Part shown: positions 27,406 through 36,400 of the stretch, one piece after another
Numbering within the stretch: position 1 is the first letter of the stretch
Layout of the letters: the number at the start of each line of letters is the position of its first letter
NCBI RefSeq assembly: GCF_019857225.1
Contig: NZ_JAFJSY010000002.1
Coordinates: forward strand, 124,001 to 188,000
Direction: 5' to 3'
Source: Streptomyces plumbidurans
GTDB lineage: Bacteria > Actinomycetota > Actinomycetes > Streptomycetales > Streptomycetaceae
Length of the DNA: 64,000 nucleotides
Program-made: the position numbers and the translations under genes
Notes under the pieces: generated by a model
The model's input: only the letters and a program-made list of their open reading frames with translations
Told to the model about the DNA's origin: nothing
Database searches by the model: none

Positions 27406-29466
27406 GTGTCCAAACTGACCGACGTGCCCAAGCGGATTCTGATCGGGCGCGCACTGCGCAGCGACCGGCTGGGCGAAACGCTCCTGTCGAAGCGCATCGC
27501 CCTTCCCGTCTTCGCCTCCGACCCGCTGTCCTCGGTGGCGTACGCGCCTGGGGAGGTGCTTCTGGTCCTCTCCGTCGCGGGTGTGTCGGCGTATCACTTC
27601 AGCCCCTGGATCGCGCTCGCGGTCGTGGTGCTGATGTTCACCGTGGTCGCCTCCTACCGGCAGAACGTGCACGCCTACCCCAGCGGCGGCGGCGACTACG
27701 AGGTCGCGACCACCAACCTCGGCCCCAAGGCGGGCCTGACCGTGGCCAGCGCCCTGCTGGTCGACTACGTCCTGACCGTCGCCGTCTCCATCGCGTCCGG
27801 CATCGAGAACCTCGGCTCGGCGATCCCGTTCGTGGTCGAGCACAAGGTGTTCTGCGCGGTCGCGGTGATCGTGCTGCTGACGCTGATGAACCTGCGCGGC
27901 GTGAAGGAGTCCGGCAAGCTCTTCGCGATCCCGACGTATGTGTTCGTCGGCGGCGTGTTCATCATGATCGCGTGGGGCGCGTTCCGTGCTGTGGTGCTCG
28001 GTGACACCATGCGGGCCCCGACGGCCGACTACACCATCAAGGCCGAGCACCAGGGCCTGGCCGGGTTCGCGCTGATCTTCCTGCTGCTGCGCGCCTTCTC
28101 CTCCGGCTGTGCGGCGCTGACCGGTGTCGAGGCGATCTCCAACGGTGTGCCGGCCTTCCGCAAGCCCAAGTCGAAGAACGCGGCGACCACGCTCGCGGCG
28201 ATGGGCCTGCTGGCGGTCACCATGTTCTGCGGCATCATCGTCCTCGCCCTGACGACCAAGGTCCGCATGGCCGAGAACCCGGCCACCGACCTGCTCAAGC
28301 ACGGCGTCGGCGTCGGCTCCGACTACGTCCAGAATCCGGTCATCACCCAGGTCGCCGAAGCCGTCTTCGGCAAGGGCAGCTTCTTCTTCGTGGTGCTGGC
28401 CGCGGCCACCGCGCTGGTGCTGTTCCTGGCCGCCAACACCGCCTACAACGGCTTCCCGGTGCTCGGCTCGATCCTCGCCCAGGACCGCTATCTGCCCCGC
28501 CAGCTGCACACCCGCGGCGACCGGCTCGCCTTCTCCAACGGCATCGTGCTGCTGGCCGGCGCCGCCATGCTGCTGGTGGTCATCTACGGCGCCGACTCGA
28601 CCCGCCTGATCCAGCTGTACATCGTCGGCGTGTTCGTGTCCTTCACGCTCAGCCAGACCGGCATGGTCCGGCACTGGAACCGCCACCTGGCCACCGAGAA
28701 GGACCCCGCCCAGCGCAGCCACATGATCCGCTCGCGCGCCATCAACACCTTCGGCGCCTTCTTCACCGGCCTGGTCCTGGTGGTCGTCCTGGTCACCAAG
28801 TTCACGCACGGCGCCTGGGTGGCCCTGCTGGGCATGTGCATCTTCTACGCGACCATGACGGCCATCCGTAAGCACTACGACCGCGTCGCCTCCGAGATCG
28901 CCGCCCCCGAGGGCCCCAGCGACGACAGCGTACGGCCCTCCCGCGTGCACTCCGTGGTCCTGATCTCCAAGATCCACCGGCCCACCCTGCGCGCCCTCGC
29001 CTACGCCAAACTCATGCGCTCCGACTCCCTGGAGGCGCTCACCGTCAACGTCGACCCGACCGAGACCAAGGCACTGCGCCAGGAATGGGAGCGGCGCGGC
29101 ATCGACGTCCCCCTGAAGGTCCTGGACTCGCCCTACCGCGAGATCACCCGGCCGATCATCGAGTACGTCAAGGGACTGCGCACCGAGTCCCCACGCGACG
29201 CCGTCTCCGTGATCATCCCCGAGTACGTGGTCGGCCACTGGTACGAGCACCTGCTGCACAACCAGAGCGCCCTCAGGCTCAAGGGCCGGCTGCTGTTCAC
29301 CCCCGGCGTCATGGTCACCTCGGTGCCCTACCAGCTGGAATCCTCCGAAGCCGCCAAGCTGCGCGCCCGCAGGCGCCAGGACTGGAGCGCACCGGGCTCG
29401 GTACGCCGCGGTCCGGCCCACACGGGCCGCGCCAAGGACCAGGAGCACACGGGCAGCCAGGGCTGA
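27406..29466 (+). CDS. KimA-like APC-superfamily potassium importer
   Basis: A 686-aa amino-acid/polyamine/organocation-superfamily permease with about twelve transmembrane helices (residues ~40-500). The N-terminus IALPVFASDPLSSVAYAPGE and a ~150-residue cytosolic C-terminal domain match the YdaO/KimA group. KimA of Bacillus is a proton-coupled, high-affinity K+ importer inhibited by c-di-AMP. The two TrkA-type genes next door support a potassium role. The GTG start is placed just after a TACGAT -10-like box, so the message may be nearly leaderless. No ydaO riboswitch was recognised upstream. Confidence 0.85.
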   Translation: MSKLTDVPKRILIGRALRSDRLGETLLSKRIALPVFASDPLSSVAYAPGEVLLVLSVAGVSAYHFSPWIALAVVVLMFTVVASYRQNVHAYPSGGGDYEVATTNLGPKAGLTVASALLVDYVLTVAVSIASGIENLGSAIPFVVEHKVFCAVAVIVLLTLMNLRGVKESGKLFAIPTYVFVGGVFIMIAWGAFRAVVLGDTMRAPTADYTIKAEHQGLAGFALIFLLLRAFSSGCAALTGVEAISNGVPAFRKPKSKNAATTLAAMGLLAVTMFCGIIVLALTTKVRMAENPATDLLKHGVGVGSDYVQNPVITQVAEAVFGKGSFFFVVLAAATALVLFLAANTAYNGFPVLGSILAQDRYLPRQLHTRGDRLAFSNGIVLLAGAAMLLVVIYGADSTRLIQLYIVGVFVSFTLSQTGMVRHWNRHLATEKDPAQRSHMIRSRAINTFGAFFTGLVLVVVLVTKFTHGAWVALLGMCIFYATMTAIRKHYDRVASEIAAPEGPSDDSVRPSRVHSVVLISKIHRPTLRALAYAKLMRSDSLEALTVNVDPTETKALRQEWERRGIDVPLKVLDSPYREITRPIIEYVKGLRTESPRDAVSVIIPEYVVGHWYEHLLHNQSALRLKGRLLFTPGVMVTSVPYQLESSEAAKLRARRRQDWSAPGSVRRGPAHTGRAKDQEHTGSQG

Positions 29467-29490
29467 CGACGCTCGCCGGTCGCAGGCGCG

Positions 29491-29543
29491 TCGGTCGCAC
29501 GCGTCGGTCTGCCGCTCGCCGATCGGTCGCACGCGTCGGTCTG
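29491..29543. repeat. 21-bp exact direct repeat with 32-bp period
   Basis: TCGGTCGCACGCGTCGGTCTG occurs twice, at 29491-29511 and 29523-29543, flanked by GCTCGCCGG-type copies (29471 and 29547). The array lies just after the KimA-like gene stop. It is compact, like a degenerate intergenic minisatellite. Confidence 0.65.
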
Positions 29544-29556
29544 ACGCTCGCCGGTG

Positions 29557-29607
29557 AAACGGCCGGACCACACCCACGTAGACTGGTGGGCTGTTGTCCG
29601 GCCGTTT
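29557..29607 (+). terminator. Hairpin before the methyltransferase gene, possible terminator
   Basis: AAACGGCCGGAC pairs with GTCCGGCCGTTT (12 bp, 27-nt loop that can pair further internally). It is 32 bp before the next ATG, so it could end the upstream transcript or be part of the next gene's leader. Confidence 0.5.
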
Positions 29608-29638
29608 CGCATTTTCGACGTTGTGGAGTCACCCCGCC

Positions 29639-30967
29639 ATGCAGGCAGAACCGAAGAAGTCGCTGGTGGGGGAGGAGTACGAGGTCGAGGTCGGCCCCGT
29701 CGCCCACGGCGGGCACTGCATCGCCCGTACCGCCGAGGGCCAGGTGCTCTTCGTCCGGCACACGCTGCCCGGAGAGCGGGTCGTGGCGCGGGTGACCGAG
29801 GGCGAGGAGGGGGCCCGCTTCCTGCGCGCGGACGCGGTGCGGGTGCTGGAGGCGTCCAAGGACCGCATCGAGGCGCCCTGCCCCTACGCCGGTCCGGGCC
29901 GCTGCGGCGGCTGCGACTGGCAGCACGCCAAGCCGGGCGCGCAGCGCCGGCTGAAGGGCGAGGTCGTCGAGGAGCAGCTGCGGCGGCTCGCGGGCCTCAC
30001 GCCCGAGGAGGCCGGCTGGGACGGCACCGTGGTGCCCGCCGAGGGCGACAAGCTGCCCGTCGGCGAGGTGCCCGCCTGGCGCACGCGCGTGCAGTACGCG
30101 GTGGACGCCGAGGGTCGTGCCGGACTGCGCCGCCACCGCTCGCACGAGGTCGAGGCGATCGACCACTGCATGATCGCCGCTCCCGGGGTCAGCGAGCTGG
30201 GCATCGAGAAGCGCGACTGGACGGGCATGGAATCCGTCGACGCGATCGCGGCGACCGGTTCGCAGGACCGCCAGGTGATCCTGGCGCCGCGTCCCGGCTC
30301 CCGCCTGCCCATCGTGGAGCTGGACAAGCCGGTGTCGGTGATGCGGGTCGGCGAGAAGGACGGCGGCGTGCACCGGGTGCACGGCCGCCCCTTCGTGCGC
30401 GAGCGCGCCGACGGCCGCACCTACCGCGTCGGCAGCGGCGGCTTCTGGCAGGTCCACCCGAAGTCGGCCGACACCCTGGTCACCGCGGTCATGCAGGGAC
30501 TGCTCCCGCGCAAGGGCGAGATGGCGCTCGACCTGTACTGCGGCGTGGGCCTGTTCGCGGGCGCGCTCGCCGACCGGCTCGGCGAGCAGGGCGCGGTGCT
30601 CGGCATCGAGTCCGGCAAGCGCGCCGTGGAGGACGCCCGGCACAACCTCGCCGGGTTCGACCGCGTCCGCATCGAGCACGGCAAGGTCGAGGCCGTCCTG
30701 CCGCGCACCGGCATCACCGAGGCCGACCTCATCGTCCTCGACCCCCCGCGCGCCGGAGCCGGCCGCAAAACGGTCGAACTCCTGGCCTCCCTCGCCCCCC
30801 GCCGCATCGCCTACGTCGCCTGCGACCCGGCAGCCCTGGCCCGCGACCTGGCGTACTTCAGGGACGGCGGGTATCGGGTGCGCACGTTGCGGGCGTTCGA
30901 TCTGTTCCCGATGACGTCGCACGTGGAGTGCGTGGCTATTCTCGAGCCCGCCGAGAAAAGGCTCTGA
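29639..30967 (+). CDS. TrmA/RumA-like class I SAM-dependent RNA methyltransferase
   Basis: A 442-aa RNA 5-methyluridine methyltransferase. Order of domains: an N-terminal TRAM/OB domain (residues ~10-70), an iron-sulfur motif CPYAGPGRCGGCDWQH (near residue 81), and a Rossmann methyltransferase with DLYCGVGLFAG for SAM. The catalytic cysteine lies in AYVACDPAALARDL, preceded by DPPRAG. Family members methylate U54 of tRNA or U747/U1939 of 23S rRNA; which one applies here is open. The ATG reading MQAEPKKSLVGEEY gives a normal-length N-terminus. It is the last core-type gene before the lower-GC junction. Confidence 0.9.
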   Translation: MQAEPKKSLVGEEYEVEVGPVAHGGHCIARTAEGQVLFVRHTLPGERVVARVTEGEEGARFLRADAVRVLEASKDRIEAPCPYAGPGRCGGCDWQHAKPGAQRRLKGEVVEEQLRRLAGLTPEEAGWDGTVVPAEGDKLPVGEVPAWRTRVQYAVDAEGRAGLRRHRSHEVEAIDHCMIAAPGVSELGIEKRDWTGMESVDAIAATGSQDRQVILAPRPGSRLPIVELDKPVSVMRVGEKDGGVHRVHGRPFVRERADGRTYRVGSGGFWQVHPKSADTLVTAVMQGLLPRKGEMALDLYCGVGLFAGALADRLGEQGAVLGIESGKRAVEDARHNLAGFDRVRIEHGKVEAVLPRTGITEADLIVLDPPRAGAGRKTVELLASLAPRRIAYVACDPAALARDLAYFRDGGYRVRTLRAFDLFPMTSHVECVAILEPAEKRL

Positions 30968-31284
30968 CCTGCTGCTTTCCCCTTGTCTCAGGTTCCTCGC
31001 ACATGATGTCGACCTGTTTCCCGGAGCGCACTCCCGGAAAGACAACAGCCTCTCAGACCCAAAAGTGGGCGATCGAGCCATACTGCACGCTTCACCGGCC
31101 CTCTGTGCGTTTTGCCATCTGGCTCGCCATGCCTACTCTATGAGAGGCTACGATGCCTCATAAGAACAATGAACGCTTCCGCAGAGCCTTCGCGTGAAGG
31201 CTCCGACCTGACCTGAGCTCCATCACAGGGGGACTTGCCTCATTGGCAAGCAACGACTGAAGCGCTCACGATTGCGAGTCGTGC
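30968..31284. other. Lower-GC junction region
   Basis: About 315 bp without a credible gene and with visibly more A/T than the preceding 30 kb. It contains a 6-bp inverted repeat TATGAG/CTCATA around 31139-31162 that may belong to the promoter of the following gene. It marks the change from core genes to accessory DNA. Confidence 0.5.
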
Positions 31285-31749
31285 ATGAAATGGACGATCA
31301 CCGTCGAAGCGTCCGGGGATGATGCCACCGAGACGCCAGCGACGATCACAGCGATCATGCAAAGCGGGCCCGACGGGACGCCGCAGATAGTTGAGCTGAC
31401 CGTTCGTGCTGCCCAAGGACGCGGGTTTCCCTCGCGTGCGGCCCGGGACATCGACTTCGAGATGTTGGCCCGGGCGATCGGCGGTGCTGCCGCACACATG
31501 CCTCCGCATCCTCAGACGGCTTCAAGTGAGGCGAGTAAAGCGCCGTCGCCCACGCGGGCCGAGACGCGCACCGAGCGCCCCTACCGCAAGATGCCGGATG
31601 AAGCCGAGGTGCGAGAGGTTTTTCTCCGGACAGGAAGCGTGGGCAAGGTGGCCCGGCACTACGACGTGCCCAGGTACACGGCGCAGGCCTGGGTGGACAG
31701 GCTTCGTCGTATGGGTCAGTTGGAAGACCGGAAGCCGCTCTCCTCCTGA
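31285..31749 (+). CDS. Hypothetical protein with C-terminal helix-turn-helix
   Basis: A 154-aa protein. Residues 1-75 form a beta-rich domain (MKWTITVEASGDDATE...). A Ser/Pro/Ala linker follows, and the C-terminal ~50 residues read PDEAEVREVFLRTGSVGKVARHYDVPRYTAQAWVDRLRRMG, a good helix-turn-helix of the psq/transposase type. It could bind DNA. GC content is below its neighbours. It stands alone at the left border of the biosynthetic cluster and may be a remnant or a host regulator; it is not clearly part of the cluster. Confidence 0.55.
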   Translation: MKWTITVEASGDDATETPATITAIMQSGPDGTPQIVELTVRAAQGRGFPSRAARDIDFEMLARAIGGAAAHMPPHPQTASSEASKAPSPTRAETRTERPYRKMPDEAEVREVFLRTGSVGKVARHYDVPRYTAQAWVDRLRRMGQLEDRKPLSS

Positions 31750-32313
31750 TAGGTTCACGGTCGCACCGCTACTGCGAGGGACGTGACGGGGCGGCAGTCT
31801 CCGGGCGGAGGAGCGGGAGCCGGTGTAGTATCCGGCAGCCTTCTGTCCAGCGCTCCGCCCTGCGAGCCGAGCGCTGTACAGAGTGTGTGGCTCCGCGTCG
31901 GCCGTGCGCTCACCGACGGAGTCTCTGCCGGCGGATGCCATGGTGCATGCCTCGGCAACATGGAGCCGATCAAGTTGCTTCAGCACGTCAAAATCGCCCG
32001 TGCCTGCGAATAACTGCTTTCGCATTGCTTCCCCCGTGCACTATCCCCCGACACAGCGTGTGCGCCCGGACAACTGTCCCGATCCCAGTCCCCGCTCTGT
32101 CCCCGGCAGAGGCTGACTTCTGGGTCTTGCGTAGGGTGCCTGGTGTGTGCGTCGCCAGACACATGACTGCGCTGCTTCCGCCGAGAGTACAGTGAGACCA
32201 CAGTGAGCGCTAGGCCTTTCGCACCGTCCTTGGGTTGAGAAAGGCTGTATCGTATTCACGCTCCAGGTTCGACCCTGTTCCGATCTCGAGGGTGCGCAGC
32301 GGAAGGGAACACC
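31750..32313. other. Gene-poor intergenic stretch at cluster border
   Basis: About 560 bp of mixed, relatively AT-richer sequence. Short open frames on both strands lack ribosome sites and Streptomyces third-position bias, and none is recognised. It presumably contains the promoter of the AlkZ-like gene near its right end. Confidence 0.5.
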
Positions 32314-33426
32314 GTGGAAGTCACGTGGGATCAGGTACTTGCATGGCGATTGAAGCGGCAGTTCCTCGAGATGCGAGGCGGAGCGGGAGCGGAGGAGATC
32401 GTCGGGAGACTGTGCGGGGTCCAAGCGCAGGTCGCCTCGGCCGCCGAGGTGGCGCTGGGGGTCAGGCAGGCCGAGCCCCGCAGTGATGCTCTGCGAAGAG
32501 GGCTTGAAGATCGTGTGCTGGTGAAGACCTGGGCCATGCGCGGAACACTCCACGCCGTGCGGTCGTCGGAGGTCGCGTCCTATCTGTCGCTCATCGCTTC
32601 GGCGCGTACCTGGACCAAGCCTGTGTGGCAGCGCTCCTTCGGTGCCACGCCGAAAGACGTGGCGGCTCTGGTCGAGGCCGTCTCCACGATCCTGGACGGT
32701 GCGGTGCTCACGCGGGACGAGCTGGTGACGGCACTGGTGTCCGACGGCCGGTTCAGCGGTATGGAGGAGCAACTGCGCTCGGGATGGGGCGCGTTGCTCA
32801 AGCCGCTCGCCTGGCAGGGCGCGTTGTGCTACGGGCCGAGCCAGGGCACCAAGGTCACCTTCACCCGCCCCGCGAGCCTGCTGCCCGACTGGAAGGGCCT
32901 GCCCGACCCCGATGAGGCCGCACCGACGGTGATCGCGTCGTATCTGGGTGCCTACGGCCCGGCGACGCCCGAACTCTTCGACGCGTGGCTGTCCCGCAAC
33001 AGCCTGCGGAAGACGGTCCTGCGCGCGTGGTTCGCGGACATGGGGGACGACCTGACCGAGGTCCGGGTGGAGGGGCACAGCGCCTACATGCTCTCGGAAC
33101 ACGCCGACGATCTCGCCGATTGCGCCCCCAGCACCTCCGTACGGCTGCTCGGCGCGTTCGACCAGTACGTCCTCGGGCCGGGAACCAAGGCCACGGAGAT
33201 GCTGCCGGCCGCGCACCGCGGCAAGGTGAGCCGGGCCGCCGGGTGGATCTCTCCGGTGCTCGTGGATGGTGGGCGGATCACCGGGGTGTGGGACCTGACG
33301 GACGGCGAGGTCGTCGTCTCGTTGTTCCCCGACGCCGACAAGCCCTCCGGTAAGGCGCTGGAGTCGGAGGTGGAGCACATCGCGCGGGTCAACGGGACGA
33401 ACGACCTCACGGTGCGCTTCACCTGA
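32314..33426 (+). CDS. AlkZ-like winged-helix DNA glycosylase (HTH_42), probable self-resistance
   Basis: A 370-aa protein of the HTH_42 (winged helix DNA-binding) family. The motif GVQAQ places glutamines at residues 37 and 39, the QxQ catalytic pattern and positions described for AlkZ of Streptomyces sahachiroi, which unhooks azinomycin B interstrand crosslinks by removing alkylated purines. The overall length also agrees with AlkZ. Three tandem winged helices would span most of the protein, and a late RLLGAFDQYVLG is typical of the family. The GTG start has GGAAGGG 6-12 nt upstream. Its place at the edge of a cluster with aziridine-type genes strongly suggests product immunity. Confidence 0.85.
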   Translation: MEVTWDQVLAWRLKRQFLEMRGGAGAEEIVGRLCGVQAQVASAAEVALGVRQAEPRSDALRRGLEDRVLVKTWAMRGTLHAVRSSEVASYLSLIASARTWTKPVWQRSFGATPKDVAALVEAVSTILDGAVLTRDELVTALVSDGRFSGMEEQLRSGWGALLKPLAWQGALCYGPSQGTKVTFTRPASLLPDWKGLPDPDEAAPTVIASYLGAYGPATPELFDAWLSRNSLRKTVLRAWFADMGDDLTEVRVEGHSAYMLSEHADDLADCAPSTSVRLLGAFDQYVLGPGTKATEMLPAAHRGKVSRAAGWISPVLVDGGRITGVWDLTDGEVVVSLFPDADKPSGKALESEVEHIARVNGTNDLTVRFT

Positions 33427-33438
33427 TCGCCCTCTCGT

Positions 33439-33469
33439 GCGGCGCCGCGGGACTCCACCGCGGCGCCGC
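33439..33469. terminator. 12-bp hairpin between convergent genes
   Basis: GCGGCGCCGCGG pairs perfectly with CCGCGGCGCCGC over a 7-nt loop, between the AlkZ-like gene and the convergent NRPS gene. Confidence 0.75.
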
Positions 33470-33474
33470 GGGCG

Positions 33475-36400
33475 TCACCAGGCCAGGGCGGAGAGCGGAA
33501 CGTCGGGGCACTTCGCGGCCTGGGCCAGCAGTGCCAGCACCTGGTCGATGCGGGCCAGCCCCGTCTCGCGGTCCCATAGATCGGTGTTGATCTCCAGCAT
33601 CACCGAGACGCCGTCCTCGCGCATGAGCGAGTGGAACGACATGTCGTAGCGGGCGGTGCCATGGGAGATCAGCTCGTAGGACGTGTGGCAGCCGGGCAGG
33701 TCGACCGGCATCCAGTCGGCGAGCTGGAGTTCGCAGGTGACCTGGTAGACGGGGTGCGTGCCGGGCAGGCGCTCGGGGCGGACCGCGTCCACGATCTCGG
33801 CGAACGGCAGGGCCTGGTGCTCGTAGGCCTGCAACAGCTCGGCCCTGACCCGGTCCAGGAGCTCGGCGAAGGACGGGTCTTTCGAGCAGTCGACCCGTAC
33901 GGGCAGTACGTTCAGGAAGCAGCCGATCAGCAGCTCCGCCCCCCGGCGCCCCCTGTTCTCGGTCGGGACGCCCACCACCACGTCGTCCTGTCCGGTGAGG
34001 TGGTGCAGCAGGGCGACAACGGCGGTGCAGAACACGGCGAACGGCGTGGTACGGCGCTCACGCGCGAGGCTGCCGAGGATCCCGGCGACTTCGAGCGGGG
34101 CACGTCGCTCGAGGAATTCGCCGGTGAAGGTGGCCCGGTCGGGACGAGCCCGGTCGGTGGGCAGGGCCGGACGTGGCGCGTTCGCCAGCTTCCGCCTCCA
34201 GAAGCGGCGCAGTCGCTCGCCCTCTGCTCCGGCAAGCGTGTCCTGCTCGGCACGGACCAGGTCGGCGAAGCCGAGCGTCAACGGGGCCAGGGAGGCCGGC
34301 CGGGACTCGGCCCGCGCCTGGTAGAACTCGGACATCTCGCGCATGAACACCGTCATCGACACTTCGTCGGTGACCAGGTGGTGGAAGAGCAGGTGCAGGA
34401 CGTGCCGGTCCTCCGCCAGGCGCACCAGCCGGGCGCGCAACAGCGGGCCTCGGGTGATGTCGAAGCCGCCGTAGGCGGTCTCCTGTTCCAGGGCCTGTGC
34501 CCTTCGGTCGCGTTCCGGTCCGGGGAGCCCGCCGAGGTCCACCAGGGGGACGTCGAAGTCCCCGTGGCCGGCGATGCGCTGCACCGGCTCGCCGTCCACC
34601 TCGATGAAGGTGCCGCGCAGCCCCGCCTGGCGGGCGACGACGTCGGCGACCGCGGCACGCAGCGCCGACGCGTCCAGAGGCCCGTCGATGCGCAGGAGGA
34701 GGGGGATCGTGTGGGTGAGCGTCCCCGGGTTCGCCTGTTCGGCGAGCCACAGTTGCCGTTGCGCGGCCAGCAGCGGGATCAGGGTGTCCTCGCCGGGCGG
34801 CGGCGCCGCCACGGGGGCGGGCGCCGCGTCGTCCATCCCGTCCCCGGGAGCGGAGGCGACCAGGGCGAGGAGTTCGTCGAGACGAGGGTGAAGGCGGCGC
34901 AGCTCGGTGGCGAGGAGGGCGGGCGTCGGGTTCTCGAACAGTGTGCGGACGCGCACCGTGACGCCCAGGGTCTCGTCCAGCTCCGCGATCAGACGCATCG
35001 CGACCATCGAATAGCCGCCGAGCTCGATGAAATCGTCGTCGGCGTGCACGAGCGGATGCTCCAGCACCTGGGCCCACAACTCGCACAGCAGTGAGACCAG
35101 GGGGTCGTCGGTGGTGGTCGCGTCGTTCTTGACGTCCCCGGCCGTGCCGTGCCGGGTGAAGGACACCCCGTCGAGGATCTCCAGGCGGCCCAGGGGATTC
35201 CAGCGGGCGGTCAGCGGTGTCGCGGCGGAGCCCACGTACAGCGTGCCGGGTGCGTACGGCGACAGCGCGGTGCCGCCCCCCGGGGCCCCGCCGACCTGGA
35301 AGTCCCCGCCACCACCCCTCAGAACCGGCCAGGCCCCGGGCACACCGGTACAGTCCGCCACCAGCAGCGGGCCGTCGGGCGGCTGGAAGAGCCGGAGGGC
35401 CTGCCGCGTCCCGTCGGCCGTCCAGCGCGCCAGATCGTCGGCGGCGACGCAGGCGTCGGTGACGAGGGTTCGGGCGGTGGCCCGCCCGACGTACGTGCCG
35501 AACAACTCGGCCGGTACCAGAGCCATGGTGGCGAGGAAGTCCGGTGCGTCCACGGGGCCTGCGGTCACGACATGTGCCCCGACCCGCTGGGCGGCGCTGC
35601 GGACGGCGTCGGCGTGGGCGGCCTCCGGATGGAGCAGGAGCGTGTCGGCGTCGGACAGGCCCAGGGCCTCCGCAAGGTCCGCGGAGGGTCCCGCCCCGGC
35701 CGGAGGCCCGGTGAGCGGAAGAGCCGACAGGGGCAGACTCGGTTCACCGAGCCATGCTGTGAGCACCCGCGCGTAGTCCTCGACCAGAGCGGTGATGCCG
35801 TGGTCGGTGTAGAGCCGGGTGTCGTATTCGACCCAGACGCGCAGCCCGTCGTCCGACGTACCGACCTCGAAGACGGTGTCGAACCGGCCGCGCTCGCGCG
35901 GGACCTCCAGCGTCGACGTCGCCAGGCCGCAGAAGGCCACACCGCCCACCGGGTCCACGACGGGCAGGAAGAGGTGCTGGACGACCGTGGTGCGGCTGGG
36001 GTCGCGGTTCGCCCCGGCCACCTCGACGATCCTGCTCAGCGGCAGACGGGCATGGTCGACGGCCTCCACGACGGCTCGCGTGCAGCGGGCCGTGAGCTCG
36101 GCGAAGGCAGGGTCGCCCGCCACCCCGATCCGCAGCGGCACGGTGTTCGAGAACTGCCCCACCAGGCGCTCGACCTCGGGAACGGACCGGTTGGCGGCGA
36201 GCACCCCGAGAACGAGGTCGTCGTCTCCCGTCGAACGGGTGACCAGCGCGGCGAAGGCGGCGAGACAGACCGCGTAGGGCGTGGTGCGCTGCTCCCGGGC
36301 GAAACCGGCAAGTGCGGATCCGACGGTGGCCGGGAAGTCGAACGCGCGACGGCGGCCCTGGGTCCCCTTCACCGGCGGCCTCGGCCTGTCGAGCCGTAGG

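Noticed and set aside
27397..29577. 726-codon open frame antisense to the KimA-like gene
   Set aside because: Low-complexity His/Asp/Gly/Gln-rich translation without domains; it mirrors the real permease gene.
31522..32025. 167-codon leftward open frame across the junction region
   Set aside because: Much of it is antisense to the HTH-bearing gene, no family was recognised and no ribosome site is seen. A decayed gene cannot be excluded.
31783..32195. Short rightward open frames of 73-102 codons in the 31.8-32.2 kb gap
   Set aside because: They overlap each other in different frames, lack Shine-Dalgarno sites and show no Streptomyces third-position bias.
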